DNA from: Athripsodes cinereus
Lineage: Eukaryota > Arthropoda > Insecta > Trichoptera > Leptoceridae
Direction: 5' to 3'
Assembly: GCA_947579605.1 (NCBI GenBank)
Contig: OX388317.1
Location: 23,455,384-23,519,383, forward strand
DNA length: 64,000 nt
Part shown: piece after piece, positions 43,527 to 54,300 of the stretch
How the letters are laid out: each line of letters opens with the position of its first letter
How positions within the stretch are numbered: the stretch's first letter is position 1
The notes under the pieces: generated by a model
Told to the model about the DNA's origin: nothing
The model's input: only the letters and a program-made list of their open reading frames with translations
Databases searched by the model: none
Made by a program: the position numbers and the translations under genes

Positions 43527-44206
43527 AAACCAAAAGGAGAGCATCATATCATATTAACTTAGTTGACAGCAATTCAATATTTGGAAGAGTTACATTCATA
43601 GCATCACCTAAACAAGAATCTCTGGATGATAGTGCTCGTGTCAAGGAGGAGTCAACCAGCCAGTCGGAAGAGAGTGACACAGGAGACCCCCCTTATCAGA
43701 CAAAAAATGAGAAAAGAATAAGCGGTGTTGTGGATAAAAACAAGTGGAGAAAGAATATATCCAAAAATAGAAGACAAAAAGGTGTAGACTATATTAGTTA
43801 CAGTGGGCAATATGTTCCTCCAAGAAAGATGAGAGGAGGTTGTAACGACACATGCAAATATAAATGTCAAGAGAAGGTTACTGAATCACAGAGGAAGAAT
43901 ATGTTTAAAAAATTCTGGTCCGTCAATGGTAACAGAGAAAAATGGGAGTTTATCAATTTATATGTTAAAAGAGCGTGCCCAAAACAAAGAAGAGCGTCCA
44001 GTAGTAGCAATTTCAGTAGGTCTTACAGTAATAAATATTATTTCCAAGGTTCGAACGGTGACGATATTAGGGTTTGTAAGAAAATGTTTCTCGACACTTT
44101 GGATATTTCTGGTAAGTGGGTATTTACAGCTTTGAAGAAACAGGACTTTGAAGGTTCCACAACCGCTCCAGATTTGAGGGGCAGATTCAATAGTCATAGA
44201 GTGTAA
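43527..44206 (+). CDS. terminal exon with transposon-type Cys-rich / IF-x2-FW domain (2)
   Basis: The acceptor is gaactttttgttttag; AA, then 225 codons. A Ser/Glu/Lys-rich lead (about 1-90) is followed by GVDYISYSGQYVPPRK, CNDTCKYKCQEKV, RKNMFKKFWSVNG, KWEFINLYVKR, then RVCKKMFLDTLDISGKWV near the end. It aligns with the middle of the 24.7 kb exon (Cys cluster, MF/IF-x2-FW, CKKMF) but stops after the CKKMF-LDTL block, so it is a shorter form of the same transposon-derived domain. Twin AATAAA at 44646-44651 and 44663-44668. Confidence 0.7.
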
Positions 44207-44737
44207 AATAATTTTATATAATTATTTTAAAAGTAGTAGGAATTAGTGGAGCCATCTGCCATAGTGATATTAGAGTGTAGTTATAAAAGAGGCGTACTTT
44301 TTAATGTAGTACTCGCATTTATATATTTATTGTTTAGAAAAATTCAGGTGTTATTTGTAGATATTTTTTTTTTATCTATGCATTTACAAAATATAGTCAA
44401 ATTGTGAATTAAATGAATTCACATATTATTGATAAAAGTGTTAGGTTAAATTTTGTTTAGATATACACAATTAGCAATTGCTGTGCAATTAGTTTAATTA
44501 ATGTTAAATGTTTTATTGAACATTTTAACTGTCTTGTCAATTTAATTGAAATATGCAAATACTCAAAACTTGTATAAAAAAATATGTTAATTATTTAATT
44601 TTTCATTCTCATTTTTGTCCTATGTATCCTAATATGGTTGAAGAAAATAAATAAAAAATTACAATAAAGTCTTTGAAATCATTTTGGTTTTATTTATTTT
44701 TTTATTCAGGTTATAAACAGAATATTAAATAATATGG
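44207..44737. other. 3' UTR of the preceding exon
   Basis: AT-rich and without repeats, ending with the two AATAAA motifs; taken as the untranslated end of the 43.5 kb exon. Confidence 0.55.
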
Positions 44738-44912
44738 GTTTGTCGGTAGCCTGGATGTAGAGTCTCGGTCTCATGAAATTGGGGTCTGCGGTTCGATCCC
44801 AGGTGCCAGCAAACTCCCCTTTCGCGACACAAGCTTTTAGCTTACTGTGAAAGGTGTATAAGGTTGTATTTGGGTTTTATAACAAAACCCAGATATATCT
44901 GTAAAAAAATAA
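44738..44912 (+). mobile_element. tRNA-derived SINE, full copy
   Basis: tgtcggtagcctggatgtag, ggttcgatcccaggtgccag, tgaaaggtgtataaggttgt, tail cccagatatatctg. Same family as 131 and 38189. Confidence 0.8.
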
Positions 44913-45282
44913 ATATTTATCTATATTACATGACATTGCCTAATCACTTAAGGGCTGGATTGTTTTTAGAATATTGAATATGTAATGTATTTTTAAGACT
45001 GCATTTATTCATATTTATTAAAAAAAAATTGCCACAGAGAAGACGGTTTGCATGTTTATTACATGCAGTTGGTCTGCTGGCTAATCCGCTTGTGAGATAC
45101 GTCGTGATGGTATAATACTAAAAAATAATAGCACAGGGAAAATTATTCTTTCTTTCGTTTTCATTGTATAAATAATATTTGTATATCAAATATATTTTGA
45201 TAAATAGTTGATCTTGTAATATGGAATTAATTAAACATTGCAAAAAATGTTAACACGTATTACAGGCTGTTCACAGTTGCAG

Positions 45283-45563
45283 GTTTTGCTTTATCAAGGA
45301 AGGGTACAAGGATCCTCATGTATCAAGGATTCCGTTTCTGTTTTGTTCGTCAGCAGAAGAATGGATGGTGCAAGTGGGTTTGCTCTCAGAAATCAAAGAG
45401 GAACATGTGTAAAGCAACTGCTGTAACCGAGTATGACCGTGTTATTCGCATAAACAACGTACATTCACACCCTAAAGTAGTGGTTAGAGAATCCAAGACA
45501 AATTCAGCTGTCGATATACCCATTCATAATTTTATTGATGCTGTTTTTGAAGATAATGCATAA
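45283..45563 (+). CDS. mod(mdg4): mod(mdg4)-type terminal exon S4 (divergent FLYWCH finger)
   Basis: The reading frame with FALSRKGTRILMYQGFRF (1-18), KWVCSQKSKRNMC, KATAVTEYDRVIRINNVHSH is clear. Two acceptors keep it in phase: ttgcag before 45283 or ttcacag before 45277; the first is chosen arbitrarily and adds fewer residues. The finger has a longer Cys gap (C-x8-C), GWCKWVC instead of GKIRWxC, and HSH. A 26-residue tail follows. 92 codons in all. AATAAA at 45728-45733. Confidence 0.75.
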
Positions 45564-45719
45564 CATGATTACTGACAAATATAATTGTTTTTTTTTTAAT
45601 ATACGAGTTGTTTGGTCGTATGTTATATCTACTCTTATTTCCAATCTTTTAGTGTATAAATCGTGGAGAATTATAATTTATTAATTGAGTTGACATTAAT
45701 TTTGTAAAACTCCATTTTA

Positions 45720-45925
45720 CTTGATGTAATAAAAAACAAAATTGTTTTAAGTTTTACTATATTTTATTTATTAAATTAGTATCCAGGTTTCGACTTATGA
45801 AGTCATTGTCAGAGTTTGACAATGAAATCATACTTATGACTTCATAAGTCGAAACCTGGTTACTAATTTAATAAATAAAATATAGTAATACTTAAAACAA
45901 TTTTGTTTTTCGTTACATCAAACAA
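45720..45925. mobile_element. palindromic Penelope relic
   Basis: Arms of about 85 bp (gtttcgacttatgaagtcat; aaacaaaattgttttaagtt) are reverse complements around a short centre. Both strands show degraded hammerhead sequence (CTGACAA, then GAAACC). The left arm contains the poly(A) signal used by exon S4. Confidence 0.65.
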
Positions 45926-47190
45926 AAGAGAATTATAATGTTGTAAGAGAAATCCTTCAATCATACAATATGATTGTCTATATTGAGTTTTATTTTAATA
46001 GTGAGATATGCTAGTCTTATGTTTAACGTTTTAACACTTTTATGGCAACCAGGATGTACTAAAAGCATATCTTTTGGTGTCAGAATTTTATTGAACATGG
46101 CTGTAAATTATTATTAAATATATATGGTGGTTACAATACTTGAGCAATGCAAATAGAAATTGTAAAATTTATTTTACAAAAAAAATTGCATGAAACTATT
46201 TTTTATTCCATAAAATTAAGAAAAATATTTTTTTGTCTTTACATAACTAATCTAAGTAGCTATATATTTTATAAACATTATTTTTCATTACATGTTTTAG
46301 TTGATTTTTCTTAATATGTATATAAAATTGTTGCTAGTTCTGCAATGTGTATATAATGTACAGTTTCATATGTATGAAATTGTACATATTACATGTATAT
46401 GAGCTTCATCTTTGAAAAAATGCTACATTTATCCAAGTATATACTTACTTATGTTGGTACTAAATGTTTATTTATATACTTTTTAGTGTTAAATAGTTTA
46501 TAAATGTCTGTTTGTTTAACTGTACAAAGTACTCAATTAATATAAGTAATATCTCTAAAAAAATGAAAAGTGATTTATTGAGACTGTGAGAAATGGTTTT
46601 ATGTACTTGAAAAGCTATGGTACTAACAGCTGTTGAAGATAGTTGAATTAGCCACTTGACTGAATTGTTAGGCAGTTAGTTGAATGCCTAGCCGCTTTGT
46701 TGAATCACTACGATGCGCCAAACTTTCAACATTCTACCTGATAGAAGCTAGCTCGATTGTTGAAATTTAGTTTGTTTATTTGGGGCTGTTGCACTAGAAC
46801 TCTTAAACAATCCGACTAGAGGGTTGTTAGCCATTCAGTTATATGCCGGTGTTTAACTAACCGCCTAGTCATCCAGTCAACTATCTGGCGGAGATAAATG
46901 CATAAATATGTACTGTGTTATTCAGAATGACAAATAATTGTTTGAGAGTTGAATTGTTTTTTTTCAAACTTTGTTGATGAATATTTTAAATGTGATGAAT
47001 TAAAAATGTTAAATATCTTGTAAATAATATTCTTTTATTACTTGTTCTTTTTATCTATATAATCATGACAACTCTTATAAGTGGACTTCCTACGTAAATT
47101 TTGAGCATGCAGATTTGCGTTTCACTGTAATTGATTATTTTTTTTTTTCATTATTTCTTTCATTATACTGATATTGTTCTTTGATTTTAG
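45926..47190. other. AT-rich spacer
   Basis: 46630-46890 contains repeated gttgaat/ccagtca motifs (agttgaattagcc, cagtcaactatctggcg) that may be a decayed inverted-repeat element. No exon is visible. Confidence 0.45.
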
Positions 47191-47909
47191 GAGTCGAACA
47201 AAAGATAAAGTCTCCAGCAAAGAAACCTGCTTCACCTGCAAAGAAATCAGCTTCAGCAAGTCCTCGAGGTGTAAGGAACATTTTGCAACAACTCTCTGTA
47301 TTACCTGATACCATCGTCACAAAAAAGACTTCTCCAATAGCCACACGAAGATCAGATCCAACTCCTAAAAAGTCAGAACTACCCACTGCCGTCAAGTCAG
47401 AGCATGAAGTAGATAATGTCAAAACAAATGGTGTAAAGAAATCAGAAAAATTGTCCAAGAAAATTGATACGTCTTCAAGAAAATCTGATTCATCAGTCAA
47501 ATTACATCGCTCCAGTTCATTCGGAAACAGGAGAACATCACAAAAAGCATTGAAAGCGAGCAAATGGAAGAAATGTGAAATACTACAAAGATCATTAGTT
47601 AGAGCGAACTCAACATCGAATGATACGATTATCAAAGTGGAAAAACCTGTCAAAGCTGAAAATCCATCTCCTAAAGAAACGGCGAAAAAAAAGAAAGCCC
47701 CAAAAGAAAGGGCTCACAAAGCCAGTGATTACTGTGGTGATTGTGGTGGATATTATTATGATTCTAAAGGGTGTCGAGATTGGATACAGTGCACCGAGTG
47801 TAAGGCTTGGTATCACGAGGATTGCGATGAAAGGAATATTGTCAGATACGGTGTCTGTACAGAGTGTGATGACGGAGCCAGCCATGACTCTTCATCAGAT
47901 ACTAATTAA
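47191..47909 (+). CDS. terminal exon with basic linker and PHD finger
   Basis: The acceptor is attgttctttgattttag; GA, then 238 codons. Residues 1-175 are Lys/Ser/Pro-rich and disordered (KSPAKKPASPAKK, KKKKAPKER). Residues about 180-229 form a PHD-like C4HC3 finger: YCGDCGGYYYDSKGCRDW, QCTECKAWYHEDCDE, YGVCTECDD. PHD fingers of this W-I-Q-C type bind histone tails in chromatin proteins and also close pogo/Tc1-type transposases. Same splice phase as its neighbours, so it would give a chromatin-reading C-terminus. AATAAA at 47934-47939. No further + strand tail exon is seen to the right. Confidence 0.72.
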
Positions 47910-47939
47910 TTAGTTCTAGGATTATTTAACTTTAATAAA

Positions 47940-48385
47940 ATCTTATTGTGATTGTAAGAATATTATTACATAAGAGAATCACAAATGCATGATTTATGCA
48001 GACACATCCAATGTACATCATATTATGATAAAAAAAATACTGTCCATTTTTAACACTGAAAGGGCCTTGGTTTATTCAAAGACAATTTGAAATTTTAGAC
48101 CCACCTGAGATATTTTTGCTGCTTATCAAAAAGTAATTTTTTAAAGTCCTCGTGTCCCAAGGGCACTGATAAACGGTGCAATCTTTAATTTGCCCCTGAA
48201 ATTGGTGATCATCAAATATAAAAAAAGTGTTCAATTAAAGCAATAAATATATATGTTGCAACACTGTGAAAGTAATTTATACTTGAAAAATTTTAATATT
48301 TTATCTTGTATCGAGTGAAAAAAAATAGTTTTTGGAAAAGATTGTAGTTTACAATCTATGTGTCAATTACATTAATATTTTTTTT
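47940..48385. other. AT-rich downstream region
   Basis: Nothing recognised after the poly(A) signal of the PHD exon. Confidence 0.5.
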
Positions 48386-48389
48386 TATA

Positions 48390-48610
48390 TCTGTTTAGAA
48401 TATCTCAATTTAGTTTGTTTTGCTGGATTTGGGTATAACGCACAAATGACAAAACCATTCAGACATATCAATTTGAGAACCACATTAACACAATGTAACA
48501 AATCCAATTGGAAAAAGTGAGAAAGGCGTGCTTACAAATTGGCTGGAGGCTGACTTAAGTGCAGTTTTAGTGTCCATGGACAATGTTCACCAATTCCGCC
48601 ATTCTCTATA
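48390..48610. mobile_element. foldback MITE, partial copy
   Basis: Related to 1.5-2.0 kb: ggatttgggtataacgcaca, aatgacaaaaccattcagac, tgtccatggacaatgttcac. Confidence 0.6.
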
Positions 48611-49710
48611 TGGAACGGATGAAAATTTTCCATCTTAATGACACTGGAACAACTATGTTCAATACTTTACATTACTGAGGTCCATAAAATAATAATACTA
48701 TGTTCTCGTATTGCGTATGTAATTTACATGGCGATACAATACTAAAATGTTCCTATTCACTCAGACATCCAATATCTTTTCATTATGATTACTTTTAATG
48801 TACAATTACTTTAATTAATGTACATAAGTGTCGTTTATTAGATGTCCTTAATTTTATTTAGATGTAATTCTTGATATGGTGATGTTCACACAAGGATTTT
48901 CTGACTACTTAAAAGACCTATGTAAATGAATATCGCTACCTTAATGCAGAACTAGCCTAAGTTGAAATTTTGGTCAAACTGAGTTAAGTATTAAGAAACA
49001 AGAAATGATAATAATAGATGAGATAATTTGACAATGAGAGTTATTAGATTCCTAAATGATCATGCTTGTCAAAATTTGCTTTAGATATTTTATAATTATT
49101 ACAAAAACATGCTACTTTGAAAAATCATTCAAAAACACTTCTAACCAAAACAAGGCTAGTTCTGCATTAAGGTAGCGATATGAGAAACTAAATTATAGCT
49201 CATTGCAAACAAATTGCGCAATTTTCACCTTGCAATTGAAATTTTCTTTTGGATATCACCATCTCACATTATGAATCTTGTATATTTCCATGACAAAAAT
49301 AGTTTAATATCATATTTTTATGTCCCATGACCAAACAAAGAGATTACCTCTCCATAGTATATGTATATTATAAAATAATATTATATTTTAAGCTGGCAAA
49401 TAGGATTTGACATAGTTTAAATTTATCACAAAATTAATACTTTTTAGGAATATTTATTTTAAGAAATGAAAAAAATAAAGGCAAACTATTTTAATTTTTA
49501 TGAATGGTATTTTGTTTTTTACCCTTAAACTATTGTAATAATTATTTTTAATAAATAATATTTTTTTATTTTCTTGTCTTTTAGTGTCATTGTATATTTT
49601 AAATTCTAAAGAAAAAGAAAAATCTCAATGAATGTTTTATTATGTCTGAGCCAACTAATATGTAAATTTGTCCAAATAGGTTTGGTTAAAAATCTTATTT
49701 ATCTAAGTCT
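48611..49710. other. AT-rich spacer, nothing recognised
   Basis: ctagcctaagtt / aactagcct-like motifs near 48950 and 49150 (gcattaaggtagcgatat, inverted at 48930) form a loose inverted repeat of about 250 bp span. No exon. Confidence 0.4.
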
Positions 49711-49726
49711 TCTGAGGCCTGAGTCA

Positions 49727-49917
49727 ACAACACACTTTCGTCTCATGTTCCCGCTCCGTTAGCGTTCGGGTGCAGACGATGTTGCAAGCAAGTGTCAATT
49801 TCGTTGCTAAGATACACAATAGTTACGAAAATTAACACTTTGGCGCACCATCGTCTGCACCCGAACGCTAGCGGAGCGGGAACGTGACGCGATAGTGTGT
49901 TGTTGACTCAGGCCTCT
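49727..49917. mobile_element. MITE with long inverted repeats
   Basis: Ends ggcctgagtcaacaacacac and gtgtgttgttgactcaggcc; inner arms tagcgttcgggtgcagacga and complement. Related in plan to the MITE at 13606-13777. Confidence 0.75.
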
Positions 49918-51350
49918 GTTCTTGTTTTGCACTCGCCACGTGTATCTAATAATCGAATGTATATGGGTACATCATGTTGTTATTTTATTATCCGCTAATT
50001 GGGCATGATTCACTCGAAATCGGGTTCATCGCCTATAAATCGGTGAAGAAGAAATTTCATTGATTGTAACAGCATTAACTTTTTAACATAAATTATATAA
50101 TAAAATGAATATTTATTATTATTGTATAACGTTACTATTGATTTTTCAATTGTAACATTAATCAATATCAATAAATATTTTTTTTATATATAATAAATTA
50201 TTTACCCTACAGATACAATACTAAAATTTATTCGAAAACAATATGAAAATTTTATTTGTAACTTAATTTTATCATCATTACTTAGTTTTTTATTATTTAG
50301 AATAAAAATTCGTTTACCATTAGTTTTAATATTATTTAAAATGTGTGGCTTGCAAGCAAAAAACATTTCAATACTGTATAGAAGTCAATTAAAAGTATGT
50401 ACATTACATGCAAGGAAAAGAAAGTGAGTCTGCAAATTCGGATAAATAAGAGTCCCCGACTGCTGAGATATCAGAGTGTGTAGAGGTTCTTTCAAATTAG
50501 CTACCCCACTAATGGGAGAAGCTAGATTGTTTTGAAATGTTTCCTACTTGGCATTGCATCACTTGATATTCCTAATTTTAAGTTTTTACTAATAATAACA
50601 AAATGTTTGTTGTCCTTTGTTAGTTTCATATTGATAGTTTGAATGTATGTTTTTTGTGATTGCAATTAATAAATAATTGATGTATTTTAATTCTGTGTTG
50701 ATTAACTTCATTTTCCTAATGCAATTCAGTCATATTATGTGATAACATTAATCCAGATGTGATATCAGACCCGTAGTGTTCTCTGTAAATAGGTGTCAGT
50801 TTTCCATTAAATATTCTTTACCAGCAGAAGTGTTCTCTTTACTGGCAAGGTTTACTGCTGAACACTGAAACTGGAAAACAACACATTTGTGTCTCTTCCA
50901 GAATATTGAAACTGGATCAGTTTTTTTTTAAAACTGATTTACATAAGGAGGTGGATTTTGCAATGTACTGATTAAACTACAACATAGTCAGCAAAATTAC
51001 GTTACTGCTTTCGTAGTTAAGCATACAAACTCCCTCATTAATAAAAAAAATAATTAAGAATTAAACTAATGTTTTTGCATCTAAATAAAAAAGACCGATG
51101 GTTTCATAATAATACCTAAATAAAAAGTAAGACACTGAGGTACTACATATGCCATACTTAACACTGAACCAGTTAAACAACATAAAAATTAAAATATGTG
51201 ATATAACAAATTTATTTATAGCTAATCGAATTGAAGTCATGTTTTATTAAGTGAATATTTAAATGTAAATGTATTGGGAAGAGTAAGAAATAATGTCTGG
51301 GAGACAGGAACAGCAGGTACAAGATAAACAAATAAATTAATAACAACTAT
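49918..51350. other. AT-rich spacer with an LINE 3' remnant
   Basis: 50440-50520 resembles the 3' end of the R1-like LINE at 22.3 kb (agtccccgactgctgagata). No exon is recognised. Confidence 0.45.
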
Positions 51351-54300
51351 GGTGGTTTTAAAATCATCTTTATTTCACTGACATTGAAGAAATTTTAAAA
51401 ATTGAAAATAAGCTGATTCCAAAATATATTTAGACACTGTAGTAGTAAGTTACAATAATAATAAGAATAATACCATCTATTATAATATATTATACAATAA
51501 GCTACCTAGCAAAACCTTCTAACAAACAAACAAACATATATCTCAATACAATAATAATTATGTGTAGCAGTATGTATAACATATATAGCCCTTCATACCG
51601 CATGGTTATTATGTTATATTATAATCTAAGTGATTTTTTAAAAAATACCATTTGTATCTAAACTGTGTAGAATTAATTTCATATTATAATCCAACTAAAA
51701 AAAAATTAATTAACATTTGCAAGTAAATCCTATATTACACATGCTGCAACAAACGGGTGTTTCTTCTTAGTTTGTTTTAAGGCAAGGCACCCGAATTCGA
51801 GTGAATTATGCCTATATTATACAGTAGGATACACGTTACAAATTCATTTGGCAAACCATCATGAAAAACAACCCTATACCATTAATGGAATGGTCGAAAT
51901 AGTGCCTGTCCACAAGCCAGAGTGAGACGAGAATATAGAAATAAGCAAGTGCAAAACAGGGACAACCCGGTCAATGCCCTCACATAATAAAAACAACCTT
52001 TAAGTAAACAACATGCAGGGCCGCTGTGGGGAATAAATATGTTTATTGTTTAGTGATTAATTAAATTTCAATATTATTTCATTAACCCAAAGGTATTAAA
52101 ACAAACGGGTTTTTAACATACCAAAAAAACTTCATGACTTCAAACAACCTAAAAACAATTCTTGCAGGTTCTAACTTGAGAATCTTGAGGTAAAAATCAT
52201 ATCGCTAGCTTACTCTATTCCCAAAATGCGAGCTTTATAAAAGATGAACTTAAACTACGAAAGATAACATATCCAAAATATTTAGTTCTCTGAAACTTTT
52301 AATTCTTCATCTTCCCATTGTAAACATACATAAAAGTAAGAGTCAAGGAACAATTTACATTCTGTTTTCATATGTTTATTACCAAATGAATGTTATCTTC
52401 CTGTTATAAATAAAACATTTGCTCGCTCATTCACAGATGACATTTATTGTAGGATGCGAGCATGTGTAATAATACTACAGTAAGAGGTAAGTGCATTATG
52501 TGTAGGTATTTATCAACTATATAGTAATGAATATAGATATAATAATGTGAGGACAGAAGATGATGATGATAATAATACATACATACACCATGCAATATAA
52601 CAATATTATTAGTAGGTACATATAACACCGTACATGAGGTAGATTTCACATTTATCTATAAACACTGTATCAAACTAGATATTATTATACTATTATATTA
52701 TGTACACACAGTAAACTAGTAGTGTATACTTTTTATCCACATCAAATACATTGAACGGATTCACTAATGAGTTCACAATGTAATGAAAGTTAATTATTTT
52801 CTTTTATCAGAAAAGAGATGGAACTGAAGATTTTGTCACTTAATATTACTAAAAACTTTGGCATGTATGATACGAAGATTGCCTTAAATCAGGAGACAGT
52901 ACAAAAGGTGTCCGACCAAGTTTGCAGTAAGCCTAAATAAAGCTGAAACCATGTCACAATATTATGCACTATGGATATGCATGGGGTTGTATCACCACAG
53001 CTGGGTATTATCATTTGGAGTTGTGCAGTGTCACTTTCTGATCTTGGACATAAACAGTATCATACCACAGGACACAGTTGTCGCAATGCAATATAACATT
53101 GTTCGCCATCACCATCAAAGCAAGAAATAAAACTTGAGTCTGTTTAATCTACAAAATATTTGCAATACTTTGTATTACTTCAAATACAAATTTTCTTTTC
53201 AACTACGATGCACAAAATACAAGGAAATCATTGTATGTAACATTGGACCTCATAAGTGAATTTTTAAACAATGTTTATGTAAAAAATCTTGTCTTACATT
53301 TTGTTTGTAGATAGTAAATATAATATTTGGAAGTGAATTTGGATCGTAAAATAATCTTATAACTATGTACAGTAGGGGACAAATAATATAAATAACTAAC
53401 AAATTTGAAAATGGTTAATGTCTAAATGTACTTCAATAATATGAAAATACCAAAGAAGATTGCATTTCACTTATACATAATAGTCGGATATGATCTGTAG
53501 TGTGTACAGGGAGGAGTGGAGGAGAAGAATTAAAGAGATAATTGCTGCAAACCAATCCCAGGATTGAAACCAGAGAGAGATCTGTAGTTAATTATTTGTT
53601 ACAATAGACAAAGTATATCTATTAATATGAAAGTCAAAAGGAAACACATTTGTAAGGAAATCTACAACTGTATATTATTTGTTTCAATAGGCATCATTTT
53701 ATCATAACTAATCTATGTTTTAAGATTCGTTTGTCAATTTGTACTCTGCGTTTACCATTAATTACAAGCATAAGAACTATTGTGCACGTAAAATGTGTTA
53801 GATGGAAGATATTCACAAACATTTTCTTCCATTATAGAGATTGTGACATCTGATCTGAATCTTTACACAGAATTTAAGACAAAATAGTAACTCTTTACAG
53901 TGTCCCCGATACGAAGATTGTTTCAAGTTTGATTAATAGCAAAAAAATGTTTATGCATCTCATTTCATTACATTAATAATGGCAAGAATTACATTCCACC
54001 TAACACAAGTAACGTTTGATATAATGAAAAATATTATTTGGCCCCATATCCATCTGTGAGTAGAGACTATATGAGAAGTGCAGTCAGTATAATATTGTAG
54101 ACACGTCTTAAAAATATAAACTACTACGTTGTATAAATGTTAATAATATTAAAAAAAAAAAAACAAACTATGACAAAATGTTCTGTACAAACTGTAATAT
54201 AAACAACAACATACATATAAGTGTAGAATCTATTTGTATATAATAATATTGTATAAAAAGATTGTTACTTTGTATATATATAAGAATTATAATAAATATT

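Noticed and set aside
357..47909. lola as the host gene
   Set aside because: lola tails encode paired C2H2/C2HC fingers of another kind; FLYWCH tails are the mark of mod(mdg4).
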